A DNA stretch of 62,000 bases from Phoronis australis (lineage: Eukaryota > Phoronida > Phoronidae): the NCBI GenBank assembly GCA_002633005.1, contig NMRA01000347.1, positions 343,311 through 405,310 of the forward strand, written 5' to 3'. The translations under genes were made by a program, and so were the position numbers. Below are positions 11,141 to 22,600 of the stretch, in pieces; within the stretch, counting starts at the first letter, position 1; each line of letters starts with the position of its first letter. The notes under the pieces are model-generated. The model was not told the DNA's origin and made no database searches. It saw only the letters and a list, made by a program, of their open reading frames with translations.

Positions 11141-13249
11141 TTTAAATACAATGTGGAGAATAAGAAAACGTCTGCATTAAACTGTGTTGAAAAAATGAAC
11201 TCTTTTAAGTTCCTTATCCACAAATTGTACATTTTTCAAGCTGCTATTAACCCAACCACTTTTTAGAACCGTCATGTAAGAATATAAGATTGGTCTCGCA
11301 CTAACAATGGTGTTTTGGGCCAAAATAGTACCAAAAATCTAATCACAATTGCTCGCATAAAGATTGGCATATCCAGCAGTTGGATTTGGATACTAGTGTC
11401 TGGTGTCAATCTTCACGTGTGTGCTCGTGATTTAGAGTGTTGATCTTGTACTGTTCCTTATTGAGATTGCATGTGGTATATTGGCTTCGGTTGAACTGAT
11501 AGTTTGTTATTTCTTAAAACATGTTGCAATAACCTGGCGGGTCAAAGTGCACCAACCATAGCTTTGAGCAATAACAAAATTTGAGTTCTTCCATGTCCAC
11601 TAAGGAAAAAGTTGAGACAAGGATATATACAGGCCTTGGAATTTTCCTCTTTTAAGAGTATTTACTATTTTTTGTTTTGATTTCCTCTTATTTGATTGTC
11701 AGTTTCGTCTTTTTTATCACTATTTTGACTTGATTAATGCAAAAACATTTATTTCAGTTAAATTTTCCAACACCAAAAATATTCCTGTCACACAAGCCTA
11801 TTTGTAAAACGATGCATCACCTGGTAAATTTTCCTCTTTTTGTCATTAGTCATTCCAATTCCTGTATATAGTGGTAAGTTGTTCAGATCAAAATTCATTC
11901 TTTTTCAAATAAGACGCATTCATAGCAACTTTAAGGAATTTAATTCGAAGGAGAACTGGACCCCAGAAGACTCCTTCTGTGAAGCACATTCTGAAATCAA
12001 CAATTGTGCTTGGTAACTTCCCAAGATGTTCAACCCATATTGTTAGGTATAGGGGATAGAGTTCATTTCACCATCCTTGGGCTTTAAGAGTAACCTCCTA
12101 AAACCATTCCAAAGGGTTACTCCCACAGGTTTATAAAGGACATGACACTCAGCTGGGAGATTTTTCTCAATTTCTCTTCAAAATGGTGATTGAAAAAATC
12201 CTTACCAAAGCAAACTTTTCCCATGAATACAACGGGTTTCACTCTGGAAATTAAAAACACTGGAAATAGTACCTTTTTCCTGCTGCAGATGGGACTTAAA
12301 TACGATATCTGTATTACGTTGGACGCCAGACTCATTTTTGACAACAAAAATCTCTTAGTCGACTTCTTCAAGCTTAATGGGTGAAAAAGACAGCTGTCCA
12401 AGAATTACTACGAAGGGATTAAGTTGTTAGCATTAACCCTTCTATGAAGCTTTCCATTGGAACATTAGACTACATTTTTATTGAACTCCAAACCTCGGAC
12501 TACAAACTTAATGTTTTTTTTGCCACTGCTTAAATGGGTGGAGATTCTTCTAGTACCAGAGTATGCATAGAACTAATGCTTAGGGCCCATTTGGGACACC
12601 TCTTGGGTATTTTCAAACAGTTTAGCTACACATTTACCCTCAGAACATCTAGAACATTTCGGCTTTTTCCTATTTACAATTTTTTTTTTCGAAACACTTC
12701 GGGTATTTTTGTAACCTCAAATATCCTTTCGGAGATGAACGTTATTCAAAATATGGCAAGTCACATGATTTTCAGGCTGAAGTCCGCACAAATCCAGAGA
12801 GTGTTCACCTATTAGGTGACATTTGAGGTTTCAAAAACACCCGAGGTGTTCTGGATGTCCTTGAGAGTAAATGCTTTCAGTGCATGCTCGAACTTTGGTC
12901 ATTATGGCCAATCATTCTCCACTAAGTTTGAAAGTCACGCAGGTTAAACTTACCTCCAAGGTGAAATTTGAGGCTCCCAATATACTCGAGGTGATCTGAA
13001 TGGCTTAGGAACCCCAAGTTGTGTGGGGTCCCACATCAAAGAGGGAAAGGGGAAGAAAAAATTATGGCAACGAGGGGAGGAGTGTATAGCTCGAAAATTG
13101 TGGCTACCTGGAGGGTCAAAAATTGTGGTGTTCTAGGTAGTGAATAAGGTGTAGGCCGCGGAGTGGTGGAAATTGGGCGCCAGCAGTGTCTACTGTATCA
13201 CTGTACGGTGACTGATTTAGGGGGGGGGGCAAGAGGGCCATAGCCCCGC
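11141..13249. repeat. 2.1-kb duplicated block, copy 2
   Basis: The counterpart of 8914-11015, separated from it by 124 bp and one N. Unlike copy 1, it continues directly into a complete GGCGGAT-type short element (13207-13371), so copy 1 is cut off by the gap. Confidence 0.85.
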
Positions 13250-13371
13250 CTGAAACTCTCCCAGATTCCATTCGGCAGTTTGGGGGTGAGAATGTATGAC
13301 GGGGAAAATCCTGTCTCTAATACTCTGCCCTTTCTCCTGNCCTCCACCCAACTCAAAATCCTGGATAAGAG
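13207..13371 (+). mobile_element. Short dispersed element of the GGCGGAT-end family
   Basis: Shares a body of about 150 bp with 48221-48366 and, inverted, with 43031-43184: GATTTAGGGG, then CTCCCAGATTCCAT, then ACTCAAAATCCTGGAT. The less decayed copies end in TGGCGGAT and ATCCGCCA, which are inverted ends typical of a MITE. One N (13340) interrupts this copy. Confidence 0.65.
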
Positions 13372-16117
13372 ACGTTTTCATTTCATAAAAAGCGTTCAAA
13401 CAATGAAACTGAAAAATATCAAGTGAAAAGAGTGAAGCCATCGTCAATTTAGATTTATTTTCGTAACAAGGAATCGATAATTACATGAATTTCACCTCAC
13501 TTTGTTGATAATATCACAATATAAACAGCAATGCGTACAAACAGCTACTTCACCAGAGTTACGACTCGGTTTACCGGCTGACACAGCGCCACCTTTGGTA
13601 GCACTGTGAAAGAGTGTATACTGGATAAAAGCATGCGCACCTCAACTTCCTGGTTAAAAATTGCCAGCTGACAGCCAATGAAAAACATTGTTCTAGTGCG
13701 CTCTGCCTGGGCCCTCACAAGCTATCCGTGACGTCAGCGTGTGAGGCCCGGGAACCAGGTTAGGAAGAACACATGACGGCGTTTTCCCGTTGCTCCCATC
13801 TTGTTTGCTTCTATAGCCCAACAACAAGTAGGGAAGATGACCCCTGTAGCCAATATTTTACACGACTTATTAACTTCATTCTGGCATTTATGGTTGGAGG
13901 ACCAGCTCTCTTTTGTTCGATAATTGCTCTAATCTCCGATCAGATCGCATCTAGCCTGATTGGGCTGTGCTGTTAAAAATGGAAATTAAGTTACATCATA
14001 TTTGAACATAAACCAATAGCATTTCTGAATTCCTCGTCAAATACTGATGATTCTTAGTTTTTTGCATACTATGTACTTTCCTAAAATCACAATCTTCATT
14101 TTTAAACAAAGTGTTTCCACATGGATAGATGTATTAGTAAGAAAATACCTTTGCACAAGTGAGGTAAATTGAAATATTGTTTTTATTTTAAACAATCTCA
14201 GCCTGTAGGATCATAATGGCGACCATCTTACACCTCTTACTTAATAAACAATTGGATTTGACTATACCACTTGAACACTATCGATAACAAAGCACTGGCC
14301 GAAAGTGCTTTACTTTCTAAAACAAAGATGGCACTGCTAACAGGAGTGGAGGTTTTGAGTTATTAACTTTTCTGTTCATATTGTGCCGGAGTGGGGGGAA
14401 TCGATTCTGATACTGAAAGAATTTCACTGTGTGGAACCAGCCTTCCTTTCAGTAGCTGTAGGACCTTGCTAAAAAGCAAGACTTCGCGAGATTACGTAAG
14501 ATATTGTCAAGTATTTTAAAGGAGAACACATGACTTTGGCTCGATTTTAGCTAGGTCCTCGGCTAGCGTAGAGTGTAGGTCCTAGCGATACTGAACACAT
14601 GCCAGGAATTTGCTTGAAATCGCGTAGTATTGAATCTAAGGAATGGAGGCCCATTTACATAGCACGCCAACACTTCCGATTTATCTCAATGTTTAGGTCT
14701 GGTCAGATTGTCTTCACATGTAATCGCATGGGGTTTTTTGGTCGAAAAAGCATGGCACTGCGATTTCTTATTCGTCTCACCTACATGTAAAAATCGTACC
14801 TCATCCGAACTGTTTTGAGCGGACTGGCGAAATATCGTTGATTTCCACGACATGCAGTTTGCTAGGTGGTACCCCACAGCGGGCCTGAGAAGGGCCTTAG
14901 CCCCCCCCCCTCCCCTTTTCAGTGCTGCGCCGCCCATGACGTGTAGTTGTAGGTCACTGGACTCGAGCGTGGAAGAGACAGTGTCGCCACATGGTGACTG
15001 ACACTCTGTGCTGTAGTGGTAAAATTAGAGGTAAGTAGGCTCCCAAAGCCTGCACATTGAGCACTGAAGCTAACTTACGATGCGTAGGCGCCACGTTCAA
15101 ATGCCAAAAGGTGGTTGGCTGCACCTACGTGCACCTACGCCCCACTGCAGCACTGCTGACACTAGAGATCTCTCCCAGTGCTGGGTGGTGCTTAATAATA
15201 TATGCATGATCTTTAGATAAGGTCGAAACATTGGTAATTTCTGAAAATGTTTCCACTGGTAGTTCGCAAGAGTATGGTAACTCTTTTGTCACCACTTTCC
15301 CTTTATTTGGTTTGGGATATAGTTCAGTAACGCCAGGACTCCTGGATAGAAAAGCAAGACTACGCGAGATTACGCGAGACAGTGCCGTGTATTTTCAATG
15401 AGAGCACGTGATTCTGGCTAGAAAACTCCCGCCGCGAGAGGGCTATTGAACTCTGCATGGGTGCAGGTGCTACAACTTTTTAACATATTGTTTGTATGTA
15501 GCTACTATAAAAAGCACATGGATATGGTACTGTATTATTTTGGTATGAGTTGTTTTCAAAAAGAAATTGTGAAATAAAATGTCATTTGTCCGCCATGTTG
15601 TGCCTTAAAAAGCTCTATTGGAACCACAATCGACTGCACATGTAACTGGATCTGCTTGGTATAATTATCTATAGGTCAACTAATTTTTCTCTGTGCAATA
15701 GGGCAAGGGTGCATAAAACAATCCCAATTGGAGACTCAACTAAGTTCTCTAAATCTTCGGATGTTTGTGTCTTTGTTCGCTCAAAAATGTTCGTTTTTAT
15801 ATCGTTATATCGTTTTCGGAAGAATAGAGTCAAAATAATGACAAAAGAGCGACATAAAAAAGAGGGAATTGCAAATCAAATTAGAGGAAAGTGAAACCAA
15901 AAACGAGGAAATCCTTTTAAGACAAAAAATCAAAACACTGTATATGAGACTATTTCATTGAACTGCCAACAGAGTCACGCTGACGTCACACCGCCAGATG
16001 GCGCCAGTTAAGACCGAGAAGACAGAATCGTTTGTATCCAAATTGTGCAGACAAGTCTGCTTTACGTCGTTCATTTCTAGCGCCGAGAGAAAGTAAGTAG
16101 GCTAATTAGAAACATTG
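13372..16117. other. Gene-free stretch, two related GCGAGATTACG segments
   Basis: No gene recognised. 14471-14545 and 15350-15420 are related (AAGCAAGACT, CGCGAGATTACG, then GAGcACatGA). A reading frame at 13773-13976 has a hydrophobic stretch (residues about 31-62) but no family resemblance. A poly-C run at about 14900 lies in a short element related to 33.77-33.89 kb. Confidence 0.4.
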
Positions 16118-16123
16118 TTTTAT
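16118..16123 (-). terminator. Candidate polyadenylation signal of the cPLA2 gene
   Basis: AATAAA on the minus strand (TTTATT on plus), about 230 nt downstream of the cPLA2 stop codon and in AT-rich sequence. It is a suitable distance for the 3' end of the transcript, but cleavage itself cannot be seen. Confidence 0.5.
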
Positions 16124-16355
16124 TTTGCATTTTTCTTTAATGCTCAAACAAAATATTTTTCATTGTTTTTCAATTTAAATAAATTAAAGTTTAATATTTT
16201 CAACACAAGTTACTTGTCCAAAACAGGAACAACTTAAAATTAAATCCTTGGCTCTTTCTTCATTTTCTTATCCGATTCCAAAAAGCACCATCCATCGTGA
16301 GGAAGGTATACGCGTAAATAACGTAATCACGAATTGTCTCTTTCAGGAACGTTAA

Positions 16356-16663
16356 TCACGACTGTCTCTTAGAGAAAAGTTTCGGCGCTATGTTTCCCCG
16401 AATTTTCTTCAACTTCGATTTTAGTAGCATAATCTGACTCAAATCTGCCAACACCGGTGCTTCTCTCTTTTTCTGAACACGCTGGATTATCTCTCGCTTT
16501 ATCAAGTCAACGTTAAGCAATATGTTGTACTTCACGAGGTCGTTGAGGCGGTCGAAGGCGTAAGGCTCGTACGAGAAGTTGTACGTGGAGTATGGATCTT
16601 TCGGGTCGTCGAAGATGGCAAAATTTCCGAAGTCCTTTTCCTCTTTAGTTTCTCTTAGGACAC
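16356..16663 (-). CDS. PLA2G4A: cPLA2 exon 15, C-terminus and stop
   Basis: Encodes GVLRETKEEKDFGNFAIFDD through YSTYNFSYEPYAFDRLNDL, ending in a basic tail (KLFSKRQS) and TGA at 16358-16356. Vertebrate cPLA2 has the matching RETEEEKEIADFDIFDD and STFNFQYP. The exon is 308 nt, acceptor CTAG. Confidence 0.97.
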
Positions 16664-19600
16664 CTAGAATTTCAAAGTATACATGTACGTGCATCACCAC
16701 AGTGATTACAACAAAACTTCGAAAATACGACATTTTTCGAAAATAACTGACAACTTTCTAAAACTGCAGTGGCAACACTAAATGAATGAAAAACATTTTG
16801 TTCCTATATCTTCCAGTCAGCCCTTTACTCTCCCAATCCACAGGCTCTCAGATGGTACTACGCCATAACTTCTCGATGTGCCTTCACCGCTTTGGTCCCT
16901 CGGCTTGGTGTCCTCTGACAACGAGGTTCCATTGACCTGGTACTCCCTCTACCGGTAAATTCTACTTGTGCACGACTTATTTGTGTGGATTAGGTGCATC
17001 AGTCCATGTTTGCAAAAAATAGATACGTTTCATGAATGCGGGGATTTGAAATGGGTGGTAACTTAGGGGTAATTTTCAAAAAACATGGGGAGGCGAACGA
17101 GTTTCGACGGAGGGATTCAGACAATGAACAGTAAGGGTTAGTGTTATCAGACAATTCCATATTCTTTCGCCTGTGATAAATGTACCCGTTACTGGCCTGT
17201 AGGAGACTGAAAAGGTAGCGACTGTGACAACTATTTCCCAACCTCAAACGAAGACCGGCTTCCATTAGCACGTAGTGCATAATGCATTCTACGTGTAATG
17301 CATTTAAATCGCAGCCACTTTACGGCGTTATGTAATGCTCATGCGCAGTCCTAAGTACACGACTGTCTTACCAGGTGCTCTGTAGTCCTTGAAGCTGATG
17401 TTAACCAATGGGAAGTGAAGTACAACTGGACAAGTGGGGTCGCTGTCGTCTTTGAAGACGTAACATTCCTTCCATCCTTCCTTCTCGATGATGTTGGCGT
17501 CAATAGGCGGAAATGGGACTCGGTTTAACCTGGCCCACTTCGAGGCTAACAGGAGTTCCTGTTGAGACAGTAATAATGAATGGTGTGGCTTGCCGAGCCC
17601 GAATGAGTGGGTTGTAATAGCCAATTAGAAGTCATTTTAGATTCATCGTTAATTTAAAAGAGTTTTATTGAAGAGAGAGAAGTACATGCACAATAAAACT
17701 GTTGGCACTAATCTATCACGTTCGAACGTATTTCTGATCATTTTAAATTGGTTTAGTATCGATTCAGTGCAAAGTGTTGTACCTAGCCGCTATTTCCTTC
17801 AATTGTACCATTTTGATATTTTGGTTTAATGCTAATTCCTTATTTTATTTCAAGTATGAGAAAAAACGTCGAAATATGACGCGACATAAAACTCACCTTA
17901 AAAGGAGGCGTACTGTCTTTTGGTCGTCTGCTGAAGTCAAAGGATAGATAGATGTCGACTCCTCTTTGAGGTCGCAGAAGTAATGGGTAAGGAGAATTGA
18001 ACGTAAGGCCAGCATCTACTAGGTACAGGGTCTTCGGTTCCGTCGATTGTTTCTCAAAGATCTCCCCGAAAGGAGTCTCCTCCTCGGGGTCAGCGCTCGG
18101 CGTGAGAGTCATGCTGGCAAGCGGAGAGAATGGGTACATTTCGGACAGGCATAGGCCCCTCATGAAATTGTGAATTTTGGCAGCCCTTCCGAACCGCTTA
18201 TACAACAACCCGGTGCTGTGCAGGAATGTCTGAAGTGCCCATTGAAGGAAAGTCTCACCATGTGTCATGTTTTCCAAGGGTGGGAGTTTTTCTCCGTTCT
18301 TGTCTTCCCCATTGGCGCTTTCAGTAACTTCAACGTGATTTCCGCCTCCTTGTCCTGTTCCGCCCTCTTCCAGTTTTTCCAATTCGCGAATCCTCTTGAT
18401 GCTTCTCCTCTTGAATGACGCCAGTGCCGCGGGAGATATTTCACTTCCGGCGTGATCTTCAATATTGACCTCTTCGATGGCCTTACGTAGAGATTTCCGA
18501 AGGGAACGTCGCTTTATGGATTTTTTAACTCTAGAATCCTCCAATTCACTCTCGTTTGTAGACCCACGGTTCATCAGACTTCTTCTAGCCGAGATTCGAC
18601 GCTTGGACAATCTCCTTTTTTGGTCTGAGAAAGTGTCGCTCTTTTTAGGACTATTCTGAACTGATTGAGTTGAGCTGCTCAAACCGTTATTATTACTTTC
18701 TTCTTGTCCATTTTCTTTATCGAGTTGACCTTTAAATGAGCTGCCTGGTCGTGATCTGATGGCGGAGCGAGATCGACTGTCTCTCTTTAGTGGACTGTTT
18801 CGAAAAGTCTCGTCATCGCTTTCTGATACCTCATCAAGCGCTGGGAGGAATTCGTCGTCTTCATCTTCATCCTCATCTCCTTCTTCTATGGCATCTTCGA
18901 ATAAATCGTCATCGTCTGACGTAGAGTCGTCTTCACCATCATTGAAGTCCTCTAGTTTTCCATCTCCTGCAGTGTCAATTTCGTCTGAAAAATATTTTAA
19001 TTTGTAACTGCTACTTCACGAATTCAAGAAATGAATTTAAATAAAGAAAACTCCTTCCCGAGGAATAACCTCACAAAACGATGGGCGGAACCAACTGACA
19101 CAAAGCATGGCTAAACCAAATCAGTAAGCGGATGCTAACGCACGTGAGCCAACTCATCATAGCTTGCCCTGTATTAGACCCAATACCCTTACCCAGTGAT
19201 TTTGTCGTTAAACATATATAGACTGAAACCTACAGTGTACGGGGCCTGCGGTTGTACCCACCCTTCCACAGTGGCACATACATGTAACATCATTCAGTAT
19301 ATCTGACCTCCTCTCCACATTATGCATACCGCCCCATATTTGAAAACATGAAAGAACGTGAATAACCTTGACATTATTAATCGTCTAATCTTACATCCTT
19401 ACCCATGGAGATGTCAGGACGCATTGTTTGTATGGGGTCTTTCTTGGTTCGGTTGAACACTCGTGTTAATAGTATGGTAAATGCGCTTCCCCATAAACCT
19501 GCAAAAGAGTTCTACTGTTATGTCATGTTGCGTCTTCGTACGTTAAATTCAAGAATTAGAGGCGCTGCTGTGTGGCAGACATTTTACTTCTGTCACTTAA

Positions 19601-22600
19601 GTTTTGATGTTCAAATATCTGTCTCTCTGAGCACCGTCAGATGCAAAGCACTTGTCAGCCAGTCTTTTATCTGTGAATCATTATGCAAAGTTGCCTCGCG
19701 CGCGTCTTAAATAACAAAACTTTTAATTTGGTTTGTCATATGATGCACTAAGCTGGAGAGTACTGGCACCTTGTGATTTTTCGAGAACCGACTCGATAAG
19801 ATGGCTTAACCACGTGACCATACTGCTTAAAAGCAAATACTAACGAGAGGTTTGCTTTCTTCAGCTCGTTATTAAATTTCAATTGGTGTTTTGCTTAAAA
19901 TTTGATTGTGCTGTTCCTTTAAAGACTATGAATCTCCCCGAGCGTACCTCCCGCTCATCGACACTAAAACTGAGCGGTTAGGTCGAATCTCGTAAATTTG
20001 GGCCCTGAAATGCCGCTGCCCGTTTTCGTATAAACGTTGAGTGGGGACAGAAGCACTATCCTGGAAACAGACCTATTGCACGATTGAAAGCAAAGTGGAT
20101 TTTGCTGTTCCGTTGGCGTCACGTTTCATTGCACAGTGATAATTCAATAGATTGTTCTGGGTTTCCACGTACAGGTGTGTGCATGAAACAACGTGGTGCT
20201 TTTTCCGTTGTTGTTATATCTGTCACTTGAAGACTATTGTAAAGTTCTAATTAAAAGAAATTGTGAAAAGACTATCAATACGAGAAAAAGCTCACCTAAA
20301 AGATAGTGCAGTGGTGGTTCCTCAAAAGTCTTGATTATCTTGCCCATGAAGAACATGCTGCCGAACTGTTTGACGGGAAGGAACGTGCCGTACTTCGCCA
20401 TGCCGATTTCGAATGGATTGAACTCGACCCACTCTGCAAGAGATATCCTCGCAGGTTAACAAACTACGTTCACCAGCGAAGGAAATGATTTTCCTGATAA
20501 ACAATTAACGGTAAAACGTAAATTATATGTAAATGCGGGAGGTGCAATTCTTGCTCATCAAGATGTATTTAAACTAATTCTCTTATCTGAACAGAGTGTG
20601 AACAAGTCGAAAACAAAACATTCATAAGTCTGCACGCTTTACTTTACTCTTCTTGGGTGTTTAGTCTATACGTGTGCACGTGCTTACACTGACTCGTTCA
20701 GTTAGTACTCTCCAATACTTAACAGATCCCCCATATGTGGACGGTGTAGAGGTTGCAACGGAAATTCTTACCATGGAATGTTAAAGCTGACACGTTCCGT
20801 TTTACATGAAGACAGGAGAACAGCGGAAAGGGCTGTGCTCCGTCTTTGATTTTTTCTTGCATGTCAGAGAGCCTGTATTCTTTTCTCTGCAAAGCAAACT
20901 TACACAATTTAAACACTTCGCTTTCCCACTAGCTTCTCCTTGAAAAGGTACCTAAACCGGTTTTAGCTTACCAATAGATACTAAGATTTCCCATCCTCTA
21001 TTCTGGATGCAAAATAATGCCCTGTAACCCTCGAGAACCGCCACAGTATGGAGAAAATTTCATAAACTCGTTTCAAATACTGCGGAACGGGCAAGCGTGA
21101 CCTACGTTTTTAGCGAATCAACCATCAAAAACCACAATGCCCGATTTGTGAGATAGGCAGGATGCGATTTTAATCGATTCTTGTCTTGACTAAGGTTGGC
21201 GCTAGTGTTGCATTAGCAGGGGACATAATGAGGATTGGTTGAAATCACCAGGGTATTCTTAAAGAGAGCTAGAGAGCCTGAGAAAAGATAATGTGGTTGA
21301 TGCTTTCAGAAATGTAAACCTTGAAGTTATAGATTATAGAATCTGCCAGAGGCTTAGAAGGTTGACTAATAATTTTCAATGATTTCCATTGCTTAAGTAC
21401 TGTCCGATCTTGGTTGAATGACAACGTATTGAGGTGGAAGTCCATGCACTCGGGAGCGATTTGCGACATAACATCAAAAGACATAAAATCAAAAGCATGC
21501 AGTCAAAAGACAACACTCCCATTTTTGTTGATACAAATCCAATATCAGCCAAATGATAACTGATCACCAGTCTCATATCAGTGTCGTTTAGTTCCTAGCA
21601 CCATGTATGGAAACTTCATTGGATAAGCCTCATCATGACACTGTTTACAGTAAAAAGAATTTAAAAAGGATTGGTGCTCCAACTATCGTGCATGAAAATT
21701 TAACAGTAAATAGGAATTCTTATCCATCGTTGGTATCAAACTTTATGTATGTACTAAATTAGGAGAAATGAATCCGCATAAATAATACTTCTAATGCTAT
21801 CAAACAAAAATGTTCCGGTAAATTTGGGCAAATTTATGAGCGCAAACGGTGGGGTAACTCTCAAGATATAGACAATGTACGACATTTCATGTACTGAAAG
21901 TTCCTTTGAATTGGGCCTTCTTACATTTTTGATAAGAGTCTCTCCGATAAGATGGCCGAAAAGGTCTGTAAAGCTGACTGGCTGTCCGCGTTGCTTCTTC
22001 TCCAGTACAGCCTCTAGATATTTATAGACGCGAGATGGCGTGTATAGCCAGAGCTGACTATGCCGGATGTTGGCTTTCAGCTCCTCCTGTAGGGCGGCCG
22101 CGTCCTCGCCAGGCCAACGCTCGTTGGAATAGAGCTGAGATAAGTACCTAAGAAGAGAATTATGTTCAAGGAAGTTTTCACGACCAAATTTGGAACTCTT
22201 CTTTGATACCCCAAGTAGATATTGCCATGTTTCTCTTGACAAAAATACGGTTGACGCATAGTAGTTCCTCCGAACACAGAGATCTATTCTAAACTGAGTC
22301 GCCAACAATTTTATAACCGACCACAAGAGACCTACATGTAGATTTGTGGCAGAAATCACGACTCTAATGAAGACTTCCGAGTTTGCCATGGTGGTAAAGA
22401 AGTTACTTGCGAACACGTCCTTCCTGGGATCAAATCGAGATGAGCTCTCCTTTACTTCGCAAATAAATGTTTAAAAGGTATTAAACTGATGTTACCATGT
22501 CAACAATCAATAGAGGAAATTTTTGACTCAAGAATTTTGACTATGGATGATTTCACAACTTCATAAAGTGACTAAATCATATTATGTGAGGCATAGCTAA

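Noticed and set aside
13773-13976. 67-residue frame with a hydrophobic stretch
   Set aside because: No splice context, homology or repeat support. Chance is likely.
18170-19007. Plus-strand Ser-rich frames opposite cPLA2 exon 13
   Set aside because: Antisense shadows of the acidic and basic tracts in the real exon.
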